Shown here: in pieces, positions 15,780 to 26,613 of the stretch
Position numbering within the stretch: the stretch's first letter is position 1
Layout of the letters: every line of letters starts with the position of its first letter
Source of the DNA: Candidatus Roizmanbacteria bacterium CG02_land_8_20_14_3_00_36_15
GTDB taxonomy: Bacteria; Patescibacteriota; Microgenomatia; UBA1406; GWC2-37-13
DNA length: 38,796 bases
Reading direction: 5' to 3'
Assembly: GCA_002780795.1 (NCBI GenBank)
Contig: PEUF01000033.1
Span: forward strand, 1 to 38,796
Notes under the pieces: generated by a model
Databases searched by the model: none
What the model was told of the DNA's origin: nothing
What the model saw: the letters and a program-made list of their open reading frames with translations, nothing else
Position numbers and translations under genes: made by a program

Positions 15780-17672
15780 ATGGTTAATACAAATAATATC
15801 CGTAATTTTGCCATTATTGCCCATGTGGACCATGGAAAGAGTACTTTAGCCGACCGTTTTTTGGAACTGACTGGAGTCATAAAAAAAGGACAACACGAGG
15901 ATCAGTTTTTGGATAGAAATCCAATTTCGCGGGAAAGAGGAATTACGATTAAACTAGCACCGGTGAGAATGAAATACAAAATAACCAATAACCAAAATCC
16001 AATAATCAAACAAATTCAAAATTCCAATGATCAAAATTTAAAACAGTTTGGAGCTTGGAATTTGGAGCTTGGAGCTTCAAATTTAGAATATATTCTGAAT
16101 TTGATTGATACTCCTGGTCATGTGGATTTTTCTTATGAAGTTGATCGAACCTTGTCTTGTGTGGAAGGAGTGATTCTTTTGGTTGATGCGACGCAGGGGG
16201 TCCAGGCGCAGACAATCGCTAATGCTTATAAGGCGATTGAGAAAAATTTAATTATTATTCCGGCGATTAACAAAATTGATCGGGCTAATGCCGATATTGA
16301 ATCAACAGAGAAGCAGATAAGGGAATTTTTAGACGTTAGGGAAGACGAAATATTTTTGGTGTCGGCAAAAACGGGAGAAGGCGTTGAAAAATTATTAAAG
16401 GCGGTGATTAATAAAATTCCATCGCCCGAAGAAAGCTCGATACCGAAATTTTTTCGCTCCATGGGCGTGCTCCCGCGTCAAACGCGGTTGCTCACCTCCC
16501 AAGTCGCAAAAAACTCGGTATCTTCGCTCATCTTTGATTCTTACTATGATACTCACCGGGGGGTGATTACCTTTACCCGAGTTTTTAACGGTCAGTTAAA
16601 AGCAGGTGATAAAGTAAAGCTGTTTCAAGCTAATCAAGAATTTGAAGTGCAGGAAGTCGGTTATTTCAACCCTAATTTAATAAAAAAAGACAGTCTTTCA
16701 ACCGGCGAGATTGGTTATGTTGTAACTAATTTAAAAGATATTCATCAGGTCCGTGTTGGTGATACCCTTACCGAAGAAAATAGTACCAATCCTCCCCTAG
16801 CCGGTTATAAACAGGTTCGACCGATGGTTTTTGCCTCAATCTTCCCGACCGACACTCATGACTTTCTCAATTTAAAAAAATCATTGGAAAGACTTTATCT
16901 TAACGACTCTTCTCTTATTTTTACTTCTGTTCATAGTCAAGCATTGGGAGCTGGTTTTCGGGTTGGTTTTTTAGGACTGTTGCACGCCGACATTGTCCGT
17001 GAACGACTTGAGCGAGAGTTTAATCTTAATTTAGTCCTTACCCCGCCTCAGGTTGAGTTTAAATTAGAGAAGAATCATTTTTATGAACCATATGTCAAAT
17101 TATTAATTATTACACCGCAAAGATATCTAGGCAATGTGATGAAACTGGTCGAAGATTATCGAAGAGAGTTTGTCACCATGGATAATAAAACCCAAATCTC
17201 AATCACCTATACGATGCCGATGAGCGAGATGGTGTCGGATTTTTATGATAAGTTAAAAAGTGTTAGCTCGGGCTACGCATCGCTCGATTGGGAGTTCATT
17301 GAGTATCGACAGGTTGAAGCGAATAAAATGACAATTTTACTTAATAGTCAGCCGGTCGATGAGTTCTCTGAAATAGTTGTTAAAGAAAGAGCAATCGAGA
17401 AAAGTCAGCAGTTAACAAAAAGGTTAAGAATAATCGTCCCCCGCCAACAGTATGAAGTAAAAATTCAGGCGCAATATAAGGGCAAGATTATTGCTTCAGA
17501 AAGAATTGCTCCTTTTAGAAAGGATGTCACCAGAAAACTCTACGGCGGTGATAGGACAAGGAAAGATAAGTTACTGGATAAGCAAAAAGAAGGAAAAAAG
17601 AAGATGAAAATGGTTGGTCGGGTGGAAATACCAAAAGAGGCGTTTATGAAGTTATTTAAAATTAGGAGTTAA
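15780..17672 (+). CDS. lepA: Elongation factor 4 (LepA) with two repeat-derived inserts
   Basis: A 630-residue ribosome-associated GTPase that back-translocates or remodels stalled ribosomes. G1 is AHVDHGKST (14-22), then RERGITIK, G3 DTPGH, G4 NKID and G5 SAK. The LepA-specific C-terminal region ends in KLYGGDRTRKDKLLDKQKEGKKKMK. Compared with E. coli LepA there are two extra pieces. One is about 30 residues after RMKYK (about 70-101), encoded by fourteen 7-base units. The other is about 23 residues between IPSPE and LIFDSYYD (about 221-248), encoded by element A. The domain before PQRYLGNV is about 20 residues shorter than in E. coli. Both inserts lie on expected surface loops, so the enzyme is probably active. 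Confidence 0.95.
   Translation: MVNTNNIRNFAIIAHVDHGKSTLADRFLELTGVIKKGQHEDQFLDRNPISRERGITIKLAPVRMKYKITNNQNPIIKQIQNSNDQNLKQFGAWNLELGASNLEYILNLIDTPGHVDFSYEVDRTLSCVEGVILLVDATQGVQAQTIANAYKAIEKNLIIIPAINKIDRANADIESTEKQIREFLDVREDEIFLVSAKTGEGVEKLLKAVINKIPSPEESSIPKFFRSMGVLPRQTRLLTSQVAKNSVSSLIFDSYYDTHRGVITFTRVFNGQLKAGDKVKLFQANQEFEVQEVGYFNPNLIKKDSLSTGEIGYVVTNLKDIHQVRVGDTLTEENSTNPPLAGYKQVRPMVFASIFPTDTHDFLNLKKSLERLYLNDSSLIFTSVHSQALGAGFRVGFLGLLHADIVRERLEREFNLNLVLTPPQVEFKLEKNHFYEPYVKLLIITPQRYLGNVMKLVEDYRREFVTMDNKTQISITYTMPMSEMVSDFYDKLKSVSSGYASLDWEFIEYRQVEANKMTILLNSQPVDEFSEIVVKERAIEKSQQLTKRLRIIVPRQQYEVKIQAQYKGKIIASERIAPFRKDVTRKLYGGDRTRKDKLLDKQKEGKKKMKMVGRVEIPKEAFMKLFKIRS
15985..16082. repeat. Fourteen in-phase 7-base units inside lepA
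   Basis: The stretch divides exactly into fourteen 7-mers. The left arm is of CCAAnnn type (CCAATAA, CCAAAAT, CCAATAA). The right arm is of TTGGnnn type (TTGGAGC, TTGGAAT, TTGGAGC, TTGGAGC at 16048-16075). The arms are roughly complementary, so the whole could fold as an imperfect hairpin. It is in frame. Confidence 0.85.
16439..16522. repeat. Element A copy 1 inside lepA
   Basis: 84 bases, in frame. The ends are inverted (GATACCGA at 16439 and TCGGTATC at 16515-16522). The core has GGGCGTGCTCCC, a stem CCGCG-TCAAA-CGCGG, then CACCTCCCAAGTCG. The second copy is in miaA at 18005-18089. Confidence 0.85.
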
Positions 17673-17697
17673 GAGTTATGAGACAAGGAAATCGCTT

Positions 17698-18678
17698 TTA
17701 AATTTCTTTCCATTGTATATTTTTATCTTTTTTCATGAAAGTTAACTGGCGTTTGGCGTATTGAACCTCGGCAGTGATCCATTGCTTAATCGCTTCTTCT
17801 TTATTAACTTTTCCTTCCAAATAACTGATTATTTGTTGGTAACCGATAGTTTTTAATCCTGGATCGGTTTTTTTGTAGCCCTTTTTTAAGAGGGATTTGA
17901 CCTCCTCTATGGCCCCCTGTTTGAGGCGTTTTTCTACTCTGGTTTTGATTGCTTGGCGAAGTTTATTTTTGTCTTTATATTTAAGACCGATTAAAAGGAA
18001 GCTTGATACCGTGTTTTTCACTCCACTGGGCGTGCTCCCCCGACTAAAGTCGGGTTGCGCACCTCCCAAGTCGTTCAAAACAGGTATTCTCGCTTCCTTT
18101 CTGAAACATTTGGAAATTTCTATCTTTCTTATCAGTCTTCTCGGATTATTTTTATCACTATTGTTTAATTGATTAAACGATTGAACATTAATTCCTTTGA
18201 GAATCTTTTGTAATTCTTTGACGGATTTATTGTCTAATTTTTCGCGGAGTTTGAAATTAGGAGGAACTTCATAATCAAAACCATAAAGGAGATGCTTTAA
18301 ATAGAAATAACTTCCTCCAACGATGATTGGGGTAATTTTCTGTTTTAAAAGTTTTTTAATAAGATAAAGAGTGCATTGTGTCCAATCGTATGAAGAAAAG
18401 CGTTGTTTGGGATCGACAATGTCATATAACCAGATTTTAGATTTTAGATAATAGATCTTAGATGATAGAGGATAATAACCAATATCAAAATTTAGCTTTG
18501 AACTTTGAGATTTGAACTTTGAGTTTTTCTTTATATCTTTTCCGGTAATAATATCTAATTTTTTATAAACCTGTCTAGAATCGCAGTTGATTATTTCCCC
18601 ATTATATTTTTTGGCCATTTGGATAGCCAATTTTGTTTTTCCAGTGGCAGTTTGGCCAGTGATTATGATAAAATTCAT
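17698..18678 (-). CDS. miaA: tRNA dimethylallyltransferase (MiaA) with two repeat-derived inserts
   Basis: A 326-residue enzyme that adds the isopentenyl group to A37 of tRNAs reading UNN codons. The P-loop is GQTATGKT (8-15), DSRQVYKKLDIITGKD follows, and TIGYQQIISYLEG is the C-terminal MiaA signature. Residues about 47-82 (KFKSQSSKLNF and after) come from a 7-base-period repeat, and about 194-226 (DLGGAQPDFSRGSTPSG) from element A read on the opposite strand to its lepA copy. Both replace or extend loops. It lies 25 bases from the convergent lepA stop and 35 bases from folD. Confidence 0.92.
   Translation of the reverse strand: MNFIIITGQTATGKTKLAIQMAKKYNGEIINCDSRQVYKKLDIITGKDIKKNSKFKSQSSKLNFDIGYYPLSSKIYYLKSKIWLYDIVDPKQRFSSYDWTQCTLYLIKKLLKQKITPIIVGGSYFYLKHLLYGFDYEVPPNFKLREKLDNKSVKELQKILKGINVQSFNQLNNSDKNNPRRLIRKIEISKCFRKEARIPVLNDLGGAQPDFSRGSTPSGVKNTVSSFLLIGLKYKDKNKLRQAIKTRVEKRLKQGAIEEVKSLLKKGYKKTDPGLKTIGYQQIISYLEGKVNKEEAIKQWITAEVQYAKRQLTFMKKDKNIQWKEI
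18005..18089. repeat. Element A copy 2 inside miaA
   Basis: GATACC at 18005 and GGTAT at 18083-18087 are inverted ends. Outside them GGAAGC (17998-18003) and GCTTCC (18092-18097) extend the pairing. The core shares GGGCGTGCTCCC and CACCTCCCAAGTCG with the lepA copy, but the stem between them is CCCGAC-TAAA-GTCGGG instead of CCGCG-TCAAA-CGCGG, a compensated change. Confidence 0.85.
18432..18525. repeat. 7-base-period element inside miaA
   Basis: On the coding strand, CTCAAAG, TTCAAAT, CTCAAAG and TTCAAAG follow one another. After a middle part come ATCTAAG, ATCTATT, ATCTAAA and ATCTAAA. Two arms of 7-mers in frame. Confidence 0.75.
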
Positions 18679-18713
18679 ATTCTTAACCCGTTTCTAAGCC
18701 TATTTTCTATCTT

Positions 18714-19574
18714 CTACTTCTGCAGTTTTGCCGCTTCAACAAGGTTTTTATAAAGATAGAGAACGTCAATCGGGCCGACTCCGCCGATTATTGACGTGTA
18801 AAATGAAGCAATTTTTCTGATCTCTTTTTCCTCAAAGTCTCCCTTTAACTTGCCGCTTTCTCTTCTGAGCCCGACATTGATTAAAATAACGCCTGGTTTG
18901 ATCTGTTGAGAATCGATAACTTTTTTACCTACGGCTGAAATAATAATATCGGCTTCTCGGCAATAATTTTCCGGTTGAGGAGTTTTTGAGTGAATATTGA
19001 TGTAGTTTATTTTAAAACCGGTCAAGGTTTTTCCAATAGGTTGTCCACCGGTGATACCACGTCCAATTAAAACAACTTTTCTATTATGAAATATTTTTTT
19101 GAAAAGAAACCGGTCTTTTTCCGGATCAATAAAAAGCTGGCGCCCGGACAGCGGTTTATAAAAAAGATATTTAAAAATTGTTAAAACGGCCAAGCCGATC
19201 GGAGGGTAAAAAGGCGTTTTGTGACGGTGGCCCTCAATTTCTTTTTCCAGAGGGATATAGTTATAGATGCTGTTGGTTGACAGTTGAGCCGGTAACGGTT
19301 GCTGGATAATAACGCCAGTGGTATGTTGATCGATTGATTTTTCTTTAATTTTCATCATGAATCTTTCGAAGTTGGGCACCGATTTGAGATGAATGAACTC
19401 AAAGTCAATCTTCAGTTGACGTGCCAGCTGTTTTTTGATTTTGACAAAAGAAAGTTGCTCGGGCGACTGGCCGACAAGAAAAACAACCAGTTTTAACTTA
19501 TTTTTTATCCCTTTTACCTCTTTTTTTATCTCTTTCTTCATTAGGTTGGTGATTGCTTTGCCGGAGATTTTCAT
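18714..19574 (-). CDS. folD: Bifunctional methylene-THF dehydrogenase/cyclohydrolase (FolD)
   Basis: 286 residues from MKISGKAITN. It would interconvert 5,10-methylene-, methenyl- and 10-formyl-THF with NADP. The catalytic lysine is K47 (in FVKIKKQL), Q91 is in QQPLPA, the nucleotide loop is GRGITGGQPIGKTL, and GGVGPIDVLYLYKNL is the C-terminal signature. Two active-site positions differ from E. coli and human: the YxxxK tyrosine is F43, and the DVDG aspartate is E114. An in-frame ATG 15 codons upstream would overlap gyrA. The chosen start has an extended -10 box 7 bases before it and clears the gyrA stop by 13 bases. Confidence 0.9.
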   Translation of the reverse strand: MKISGKAITNLMKKEIKKEVKGIKNKLKLVVFLVGQSPEQLSFVKIKKQLARQLKIDFEFIHLKSVPNFERFMMKIKEKSIDQHTTGVIIQQPLPAQLSTNSIYNYIPLEKEIEGHRHKTPFYPPIGLAVLTIFKYLFYKPLSGRQLFIDPEKDRFLFKKIFHNRKVVLIGRGITGGQPIGKTLTGFKINYINIHSKTPQPENYCREADIIISAVGKKVIDSQQIKPGVILINVGLRRESGKLKGDFEEKEIRKIASFYTSIIGGVGPIDVLYLYKNLVEAAKLQK

Positions 19575-19581
19575 CAAGAAT

Positions 19582-19590
19582 ATTTTATCA
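19582..19590 (-). promoter_or_regulatory. Extended -10 box of folD
   Basis: TG-A-TAAAAT on the minus strand ends 7 bases before the ATG at 19574. It decides the folD start and lies just after the gyrA stop. Confidence 0.55.
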
Positions 19591-22128
19591 CACGAAGGCG
19601 GCCGAAACAACTTGATCATTCTTTTGCGAAAAACGCATTAAAATGACACCTTTGGCTGTTCTTGATCGGGAAGGAATCGCCGTAGCAGGAATTTTGACAA
19701 CCTGCCCCTTGCCGCTGGTAATAATGATGGTAGAGTTGTTTTCATTCAATATCTTGACAAAAGCCAGTTGACCGGTTTTCAGGTCGATCAAGCTGACTTT
19801 TACCCCTTTTCCGCCGCGATGTTGGCCGCGAAAATTAGAGAGCTTGGTTTTTTTACCAATCCCCCTTTCACTGATCACCATAAGATTTTTTTTAAATTCT
19901 TGGTCGGAGAAAAGATCGGCGGAAACGACCTCGTCATTCTCACCTAACTCGACTCCTTTGACACCGATTGAGGCACGGCCAACGGCTCTTACTTCTTTTT
20001 CTTTAAAGACGATCGCCTTACCCATTTTAGTGGTCATAATGGCGTTTTGTTTGCCGTCGCTGATCTTTACCCAGAGTAATTCATCATCTTTTTCTAATCT
20101 AATGGCGATGATGCCGTTGGTGCGGATATTGGCATACTGATCAAAGGGTGTTTTTTTCACCGTCCCCTTTTTAGTAAACATGATAATAAAATGGCGACTG
20201 CTGGCCGATGGTTGACGATTCGAATCATCGGAATAAGTAAGGATAGAAGTAATCTTTTCCTCGGCTTTAATAGGAATAATGTTGATGACCGCTTTTCCTT
20301 TAGCAATACGCGAACCTTGAGGGATATCCCAAACCCTGGTTTGGAAAACGCGGCCGGTATTACTGAAAAAGAGCATGTAATCATGAAGCATGGCTGTGGT
20401 AATATAATAAACATTGTCTGACTCTTTTGTTTCGATGCCGGTGACCCCTTTCCCGCCACGAAGCTGAACTCGGAATGTCTCGCGGGGAACGTGTTTGATA
20501 TATCCTTCTTTGGTTAGGACGACAATCACCTCTTTATTTTCGATAAGCTGTTCGTCAGTGATTTCTCCCGGCTTGGATTTTATAATCTGGGTTCTTCGTT
20601 CATCACCATATTTTTTCTTTAGGTAGAGTAGTTCATTCTTTACCACCTTCAAAATTTTGAAAACATCTTTTAAAAGACTTTCAAGGTAGAGGATAGTTTC
20701 TTTAAGCATAGCCAGTTCGTCTTCGACCTTTTGTCTTTCTAAGCCGGTTAACCGCTTGAGCTGCATATCCAGGATTGCTTGAGCTTGAAGCTCGGAAAGA
20801 CCAAATTTTTTTATTAAATTTTTCTTAGCCTCGGCTTCGCTAGTAGATTTTTTAATCGTTTCAATTATCTCGTCGATATGATCTAGGGCGATGAGATATC
20901 CATCAAGAATATGGGCACGTTGTTTAGCTTGATTTAATTCGAAAGTTGATCTTTTAATAATCATCTGAACTCGGTGTTTAAGATAATCTTCCAAGATTGA
21001 TTTTAGAGAAAGAGTCTGGGGAACGCCGTCGACCAAGGTAACCATATTGGCCGGAAAGGAAGTCTGTAGTTCAGTATGCTTAAAAAGATTGTTAATAACC
21101 TTTTTCGGCGAACTGTCACGTTTCAACTCAATCACAATCCTGATGCCTTCACGGCTTGACTCGTCGCGCAGATCCGAGATGCCAACGATTTTTTTATCGG
21201 TGACTAATCGGGCAATCTTTTCCACCAGATTGGCTTTGTTGACTTGATAAGGAAGCTCGTTGACCACTAAAGCGGTTTTTCCCTTACCCAGATCTTCATC
21301 TTCAATCTTGGCTCGGATAAGAATAGAGCCCCGACCGGTTTCATAGGCTTGTTTAATGTCATTGTATCCGTAGATGATGCCGGCAGTGGGGAAATCCGGT
21401 CCTTTAACAAAAGATAAAAGACTGTCGATTTCAACCTCAAAATTTAATCCTTTGGCTTGTTGATCAATATTAATTGAGTCAATTGTCAACTGTTGACTCT
21501 TTTTCGTGTTGAACTGATAATTTAATTTAGCTTTGTCAATCATAAAACATAGAGCGTCAATAATTTCGGAAAGATTGTGGGGAGGGATTTTTGTGGCCAT
21601 GCCGACGGCAATACCTTCAGCCCCCATCAGTAGCAAATGAGGCAGCTTTGCCGGCAAAAAAGTCGGTTCTTTTAACGTCCCATCAAAATTGTCTATCCAG
21701 TCAACTGTTTCTTTTTCTATATCAAAAAGGAGTTCTTCGGCAATCTTAGTTAGTTTTACCTCGGTGTAACGCATAGCCGCCGGCGGGTCGCCATCGATTG
21801 ACCCGAAGTTTCCCTGACCTTTAATAAGAGGATAACGCATGGAAAATGTTTGGGCCATGCGAGCCAGTGTTTCATACACGGCGGCGTCACCATGAGGATG
21901 ATATTTGCCCAAGACTTCGCCGACGACCTTGGCGCTTTTAGAAAATCTTGCTCCCGAGGTTAGACCCATCTTATACATCGCATAAAGAATCCGCCGGTGG
22001 ACCGGTTTTAGACCATCACGGACATCAGGAAGAGCACGGGAGACAATGACACTCATGGCGTAGTCTAAGTAAGCGCGTTTCATCTCTAAAGTTATTTCTG
22101 CTGGTTGGATGGATTGCTTGTTATTCAT
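19588..22128 (-). CDS. gyrA: DNA gyrase subunit A
   Basis: An 846-residue subunit that cuts and rejoins DNA in the A2B2 gyrase. The catalytic tyrosine is Y121 in AAMRYTE. The quinolone pocket reads [10 protein letters not shown], with Ala (A82) where E. coli has Ser83 and Glu for Asp87. The C-terminal wrapping domain has a GyrA-box QLRGGKG (usual Q-K/R-RGGKG), supporting gyrase rather than topoisomerase IV. Two extra segments look repeat-derived: about 30 residues before [12 protein letters not shown] (hairpin at 21476-21499), and [11 protein letters not shown] in a beta-pinwheel blade (hairpin at 20205-20231). It starts 14 bases after hppA. Confidence 0.95.
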   Translation of the reverse strand: MNNKQSIQPAEITLEMKRAYLDYAMSVIVSRALPDVRDGLKPVHRRILYAMYKMGLTSGARFSKSAKVVGEVLGKYHPHGDAAVYETLARMAQTFSMRYPLIKGQGNFGSIDGDPPAAMRYTEVKLTKIAEELLFDIEKETVDWIDNFDGTLKEPTFLPAKLPHLLLMGAEGIAVGMATKIPPHNLSEIIDALCFMIDKAKLNYQFNTKKSQQLTIDSINIDQQAKGLNFEVEIDSLLSFVKGPDFPTAGIIYGYNDIKQAYETGRGSILIRAKIEDEDLGKGKTALVVNELPYQVNKANLVEKIARLVTDKKIVGISDLRDESSREGIRIVIELKRDSSPKKVINNLFKHTELQTSFPANMVTLVDGVPQTLSLKSILEDYLKHRVQMIIKRSTFELNQAKQRAHILDGYLIALDHIDEIIETIKKSTSEAEAKKNLIKKFGLSELQAQAILDMQLKRLTGLERQKVEDELAMLKETILYLESLLKDVFKILKVVKNELLYLKKKYGDERRTQIIKSKPGEITDEQLIENKEVIVVLTKEGYIKHVPRETFRVQLRGGKGVTGIETKESDNVYYITTAMLHDYMLFFSNTGRVFQTRVWDIPQGSRIAKGKAVINIIPIKAEEKITSILTYSDDSNRQPSASSRHFIIMFTKKGTVKKTPFDQYANIRTNGIIAIRLEKDDELLWVKISDGKQNAIMTTKMGKAIVFKEKEVRAVGRASIGVKGVELGENDEVVSADLFSDQEFKKNLMVISERGIGKKTKLSNFRGQHRGGKGVKVSLIDLKTGQLAFVKILNENNSTIIITSGKGQVVKIPATAIPSRSRTAKGVILMRFSQKNDQVVSAAFV
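20205..20231. repeat. Small hairpin insert in gyrA C-terminal domain
   Basis: CCGATG at 20205-20210 pairs with CATCGG at 20226-20231 around a centre containing GATTCGAATC. It encodes part of the extra [11 protein letters not shown] segment. Confidence 0.5.
21476..21499. repeat. Hairpin and 7-base-step insert in gyrA
   Basis: GAGTCAA and TTGACTC flank an inner GTCAAC-T-GTTGAC. The units GAGTCAA, TTGTCAA and CTGTTGA follow a 7-base step. It lies in the extra segment before GPDFPTAG. Confidence 0.55.
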
Positions 22129-22142
22129 TTATCATTTGAATT

Positions 22143-24164
22143 TTATCTAATAAACGGGGCAATTAATAAAGCAATTATATTCAGGACTTTAATCATCGGA
22201 TTGATAGCCGGTCCAGCCGTGTCTTTATAGGGGTCGCCGACGGTGTCGCCGGTAACGGCGGCCTGATGGGCAAAACTTCCTTTTCCGCCCAACTGGCCTG
22301 ATTCAATATACTTTTTAGTGTTATCCCAAGCCGCTCCGCCGGTTGTCATCGAAATGGCGACAAACAGACCGGTTAGGATACTGCCAACGAGCATTCCTCC
22401 TAAAGCTTTTGCTCCGAACCCAAAACCGATTATTATCGGCGCAAAAATTGGGATTAAGGTAGGAACAATCATCTCTTTAAGAGCTGCTTGAGTGACAATG
22501 TCGACTGCCCGACCGTAATCGGGTTTTGACTTTCCACTCATTATTCCTTTAATCTCTTTGAATTGGCGCCTGACTTCATTGACAATGGCCGTGCTGGCTT
22601 TACCGACTGCCTCCATGGCTAAAGCGGCGAAAAAATAAGGTAAAGCGCCACCGATAAATAAGCCAATTAAAACATAAGGATCAGCCACAGAAAAATTGAT
22701 GGCTAAAGTAGATTTTTTTAAAAGTTCTTGAGAAAAACAGGCAAAAAGTACTAGAGCCGCCAAACCAGCCGATCCGATGGCATAGGCTTTTGTGACTGCT
22801 TTAGTGGTGTTGCCGACCGCATCCAAAGTATCGGTCACCGCGCGCACTTTTTCATCACAACCGACCATCTCAACAATACCGCCGGCATTATCGGTGATTG
22901 GTCCAAAGGCGTCAATGGCGACGATGATTCCGGTAAGAGAAAGCATACTCATGGCGGCGATGGCAACACCATAAATTCCGGCGAAGTGAAAAGCTAATAA
23001 TATTCCAAATGAGATTAAAAGAATCGGCGCCAAGGTTGATTTCATCGACACCGCCAGTCCGGCAATGATATTGGTCCCGTGGCCGGTGGTTGAAGCCTGA
23101 GCGATGGATTTCACCGGAGAATATTTTTTCGAGGTGAAATACTCAGTAATAATCACCAATCCGACGGTGACAACTAAACCAATTAATGAAGTATAGAAAA
23201 GGGAAAGCGAGTTAATAGTACCAATACCTTGAGGAAAGAGTTTAAAGGTAATCGAATAAAAACCGAAAACTGAAAGAAGAATACTAACTGACAGTCCTTG
23301 GTATAAAGCGGCCATAATATTTTTTCCTTTAAGTTTGACAAACCAGCTGCCGATAACACTGGTGATGATTGAAATCGCACCAATCAGTAATGGATAAAAG
23401 ATAACTAATTGATTTCTAGGGAAAAGAAGATTGCTTAAGATCATAGCAGCCACGGCGGTGACGACATAAGTTTCAAAAAGGTCAGCGGCCATACCGGCGT
23501 CATCACCGACATTATCACCGACTAGATCGGCGATAACACCGGGATTACGTGGGTCGTCCTCAGGAATACCCTTCTCGATTTTGCCGACCATGTCTGTTCC
23601 CACATCGGCTGACTTAGTATAAATACCACCGCCAAGTCTGGCAAAGACCGAGATTAAAGAGCTGCCGAATCCCAAAGCGATTAGTGGTTGGAAATCTAAG
23701 GTAGCCTGATGAAACAAGGTAATTAGGTAGTAAAAACCGGAAACGGCTAACAAAGCTAGACCGGCTACCATCAGTCCGGTTACCGATCCGCCAGAGAAAG
23801 CAAGAGAAAAAGCTTGTGGTAGTCCTTTTTTGGCCGCCTGGGCGCATCTAATGTTGCTGCGGACGGCGACACTCATACCAATGATACCGGCGACGGCGGA
23901 AAAGATCGCGCCGATGGCAAATCCTAAAGCGGTAGTCAAACCGAAGACAAAATTAAGAATTATAAAAATAAACAAACCGATAATAGCGATTATTTTGTAT
24001 TGACGTTTGATATAGGCATTGGCACCAACATTGATAGCGTCGGCAATCTCGTTCATTTTATTATCGCCCTGAGGATAAGATAAGACTTTAAAGATTAATA
24101 GTAAACTGTAACCGATAGACAAAATCCCGGCGAAAATCGACAAGATTATTGGATTAATAATCAT
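22143..24164 (-). CDS. hppA: K+-independent H+-translocating membrane pyrophosphatase
   Basis: 673 residues with about 16 membrane helices. It couples pyrophosphate hydrolysis to ion pumping across the cell membrane. The substrate motifs are [20 protein letters not shown] with [15 protein letters not shown] after it, and [16 protein letters not shown]. The subtype-deciding pair is K455 and T458 in GNTTKAVTK. In the family, Lys and Thr here mark the K+-independent, proton-pumping type. It lies between gyrB (27 bases) and gyrA (14 bases) on one strand, so it is probably co-transcribed with gyrase. Confidence 0.95.
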   Translation of the reverse strand: MIINPIILSIFAGILSIGYSLLLIFKVLSYPQGDNKMNEIADAINVGANAYIKRQYKIIAIIGLFIFIILNFVFGLTTALGFAIGAIFSAVAGIIGMSVAVRSNIRCAQAAKKGLPQAFSLAFSGGSVTGLMVAGLALLAVSGFYYLITLFHQATLDFQPLIALGFGSSLISVFARLGGGIYTKSADVGTDMVGKIEKGIPEDDPRNPGVIADLVGDNVGDDAGMAADLFETYVVTAVAAMILSNLLFPRNQLVIFYPLLIGAISIITSVIGSWFVKLKGKNIMAALYQGLSVSILLSVFGFYSITFKLFPQGIGTINSLSLFYTSLIGLVVTVGLVIITEYFTSKKYSPVKSIAQASTTGHGTNIIAGLAVSMKSTLAPILLISFGILLAFHFAGIYGVAIAAMSMLSLTGIIVAIDAFGPITDNAGGIVEMVGCDEKVRAVTDTLDAVGNTTKAVTKAYAIGSAGLAALVLFACFSQELLKKSTLAINFSVADPYVLIGLFIGGALPYFFAALAMEAVGKASTAIVNEVRRQFKEIKGIMSGKSKPDYGRAVDIVTQAALKEMIVPTLIPIFAPIIIGFGFGAKALGGMLVGSILTGLFVAISMTTGGAAWDNTKKYIESGQLGGKGSFAHQAAVTGDTVGDPYKDTAGPAINPMIKVLNIIALLIAPFIR

Positions 24165-24191
24165 AGTTTTAATTATTAATTAATAAATAGA

Positions 24192-26159
<1,968 letters not shown>

Positions 26160-26162
26160 TTA

Positions 26163-26168
26163 ATTTTA
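26163..26168 (-). promoter_or_regulatory. -10 box of the gyrB-hppA-gyrA unit, leaderless
   Basis: TAAAAT on the minus strand with 6 bases to the gyrB ATG and no Shine-Dalgarno. Confidence 0.5.
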
Positions 26169-26202
26169 GCTTAAATATAAGCTATTTTAAAGTAGAAATT
26201 AG

Positions 26203-26598
26203 TTATTTTAGTTCAACCTTACCTCCGGCGGTTTCAAGCTTTTTCTTGGCTTCTTCGGCCACATTTTTTTTCACCTCCTTTAAAAGTTCTTGGGGTGCAC
26301 TCTCAACCATCTTTTTTGCCTCCATTAAACCCAGATTAGGTAAGATTTCCCGGACAGCTTTAATAACGGCTAGTTTATTAGCACCGCAGTTGCTCAAAAC
26401 AACGGTAAAACTGGTTTTTTCTTCTTTAGCGGCATTAGCTCCATTAGAAACGGCTGCAGCTGGAGCGGCTACTGGCATGGCGGAAACACCAAATTTTTTT
26501 TCTAGATACTCGGAAAGTTCTGCCATTTCAATCACAGTTAAACCCTCGATCTCTTTGGCAATCTTATTTAATTTTTCTGAAAGTTGTTTATCAGTCAT
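26203..26598 (-). CDS. rplL: Ribosomal protein L7/L12
   Basis: A 131-residue stalk protein that recruits translation GTPases. The N-terminal dimerisation helices (residues 1-35) are followed by an Ala-rich hinge ([18 protein letters not shown]). The C-terminal domain has [22 protein letters not shown] and [10 protein letters not shown]. It has a strong Shine-Dalgarno, AGGGGGTGAT. The TGA inside that sequence is the stop of rplJ, so the stop of one gene and the ribosome site of the next share bases. Confidence 0.96.
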   Translation of the reverse strand: MTDKQLSEKLNKIAKEIEGLTVIEMAELSEYLEKKFGVSAMPVAAPAAAVSNGANAAKEEKTSFTVVLSNCGANKLAVIKAVREILPNLGLMEAKKMVESAPQELLKEVKKNVAEEAKKKLETAGGKVELK

Positions 26599-26603
26599 AA
26601 AAT

Positions 26604-26613
26604 ATCACCCCCT
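26604..26613 (-). promoter_or_regulatory. Strong Shine-Dalgarno of rplL containing the rplJ stop
   Basis: AGGGGGTGAT on the minus strand, about 6-8 bases before the rplL ATG. The TGA at 26605-26607 ends rplJ. It is one of only two clear ribosome binding sites in the window. Confidence 0.8.

Noticed and set aside
15985-16522. Inteins or introns in lepA
   Set aside because: The inserts are about 84-98 bases, in frame, with no splicing motifs, far too small for an intein or a self-splicing intron.
19575-19619. Longer FolD start 15 codons upstream
   Set aside because: It would overlap gyrA, adds residues with no FolD similarity, and lies upstream of the extended -10 box.
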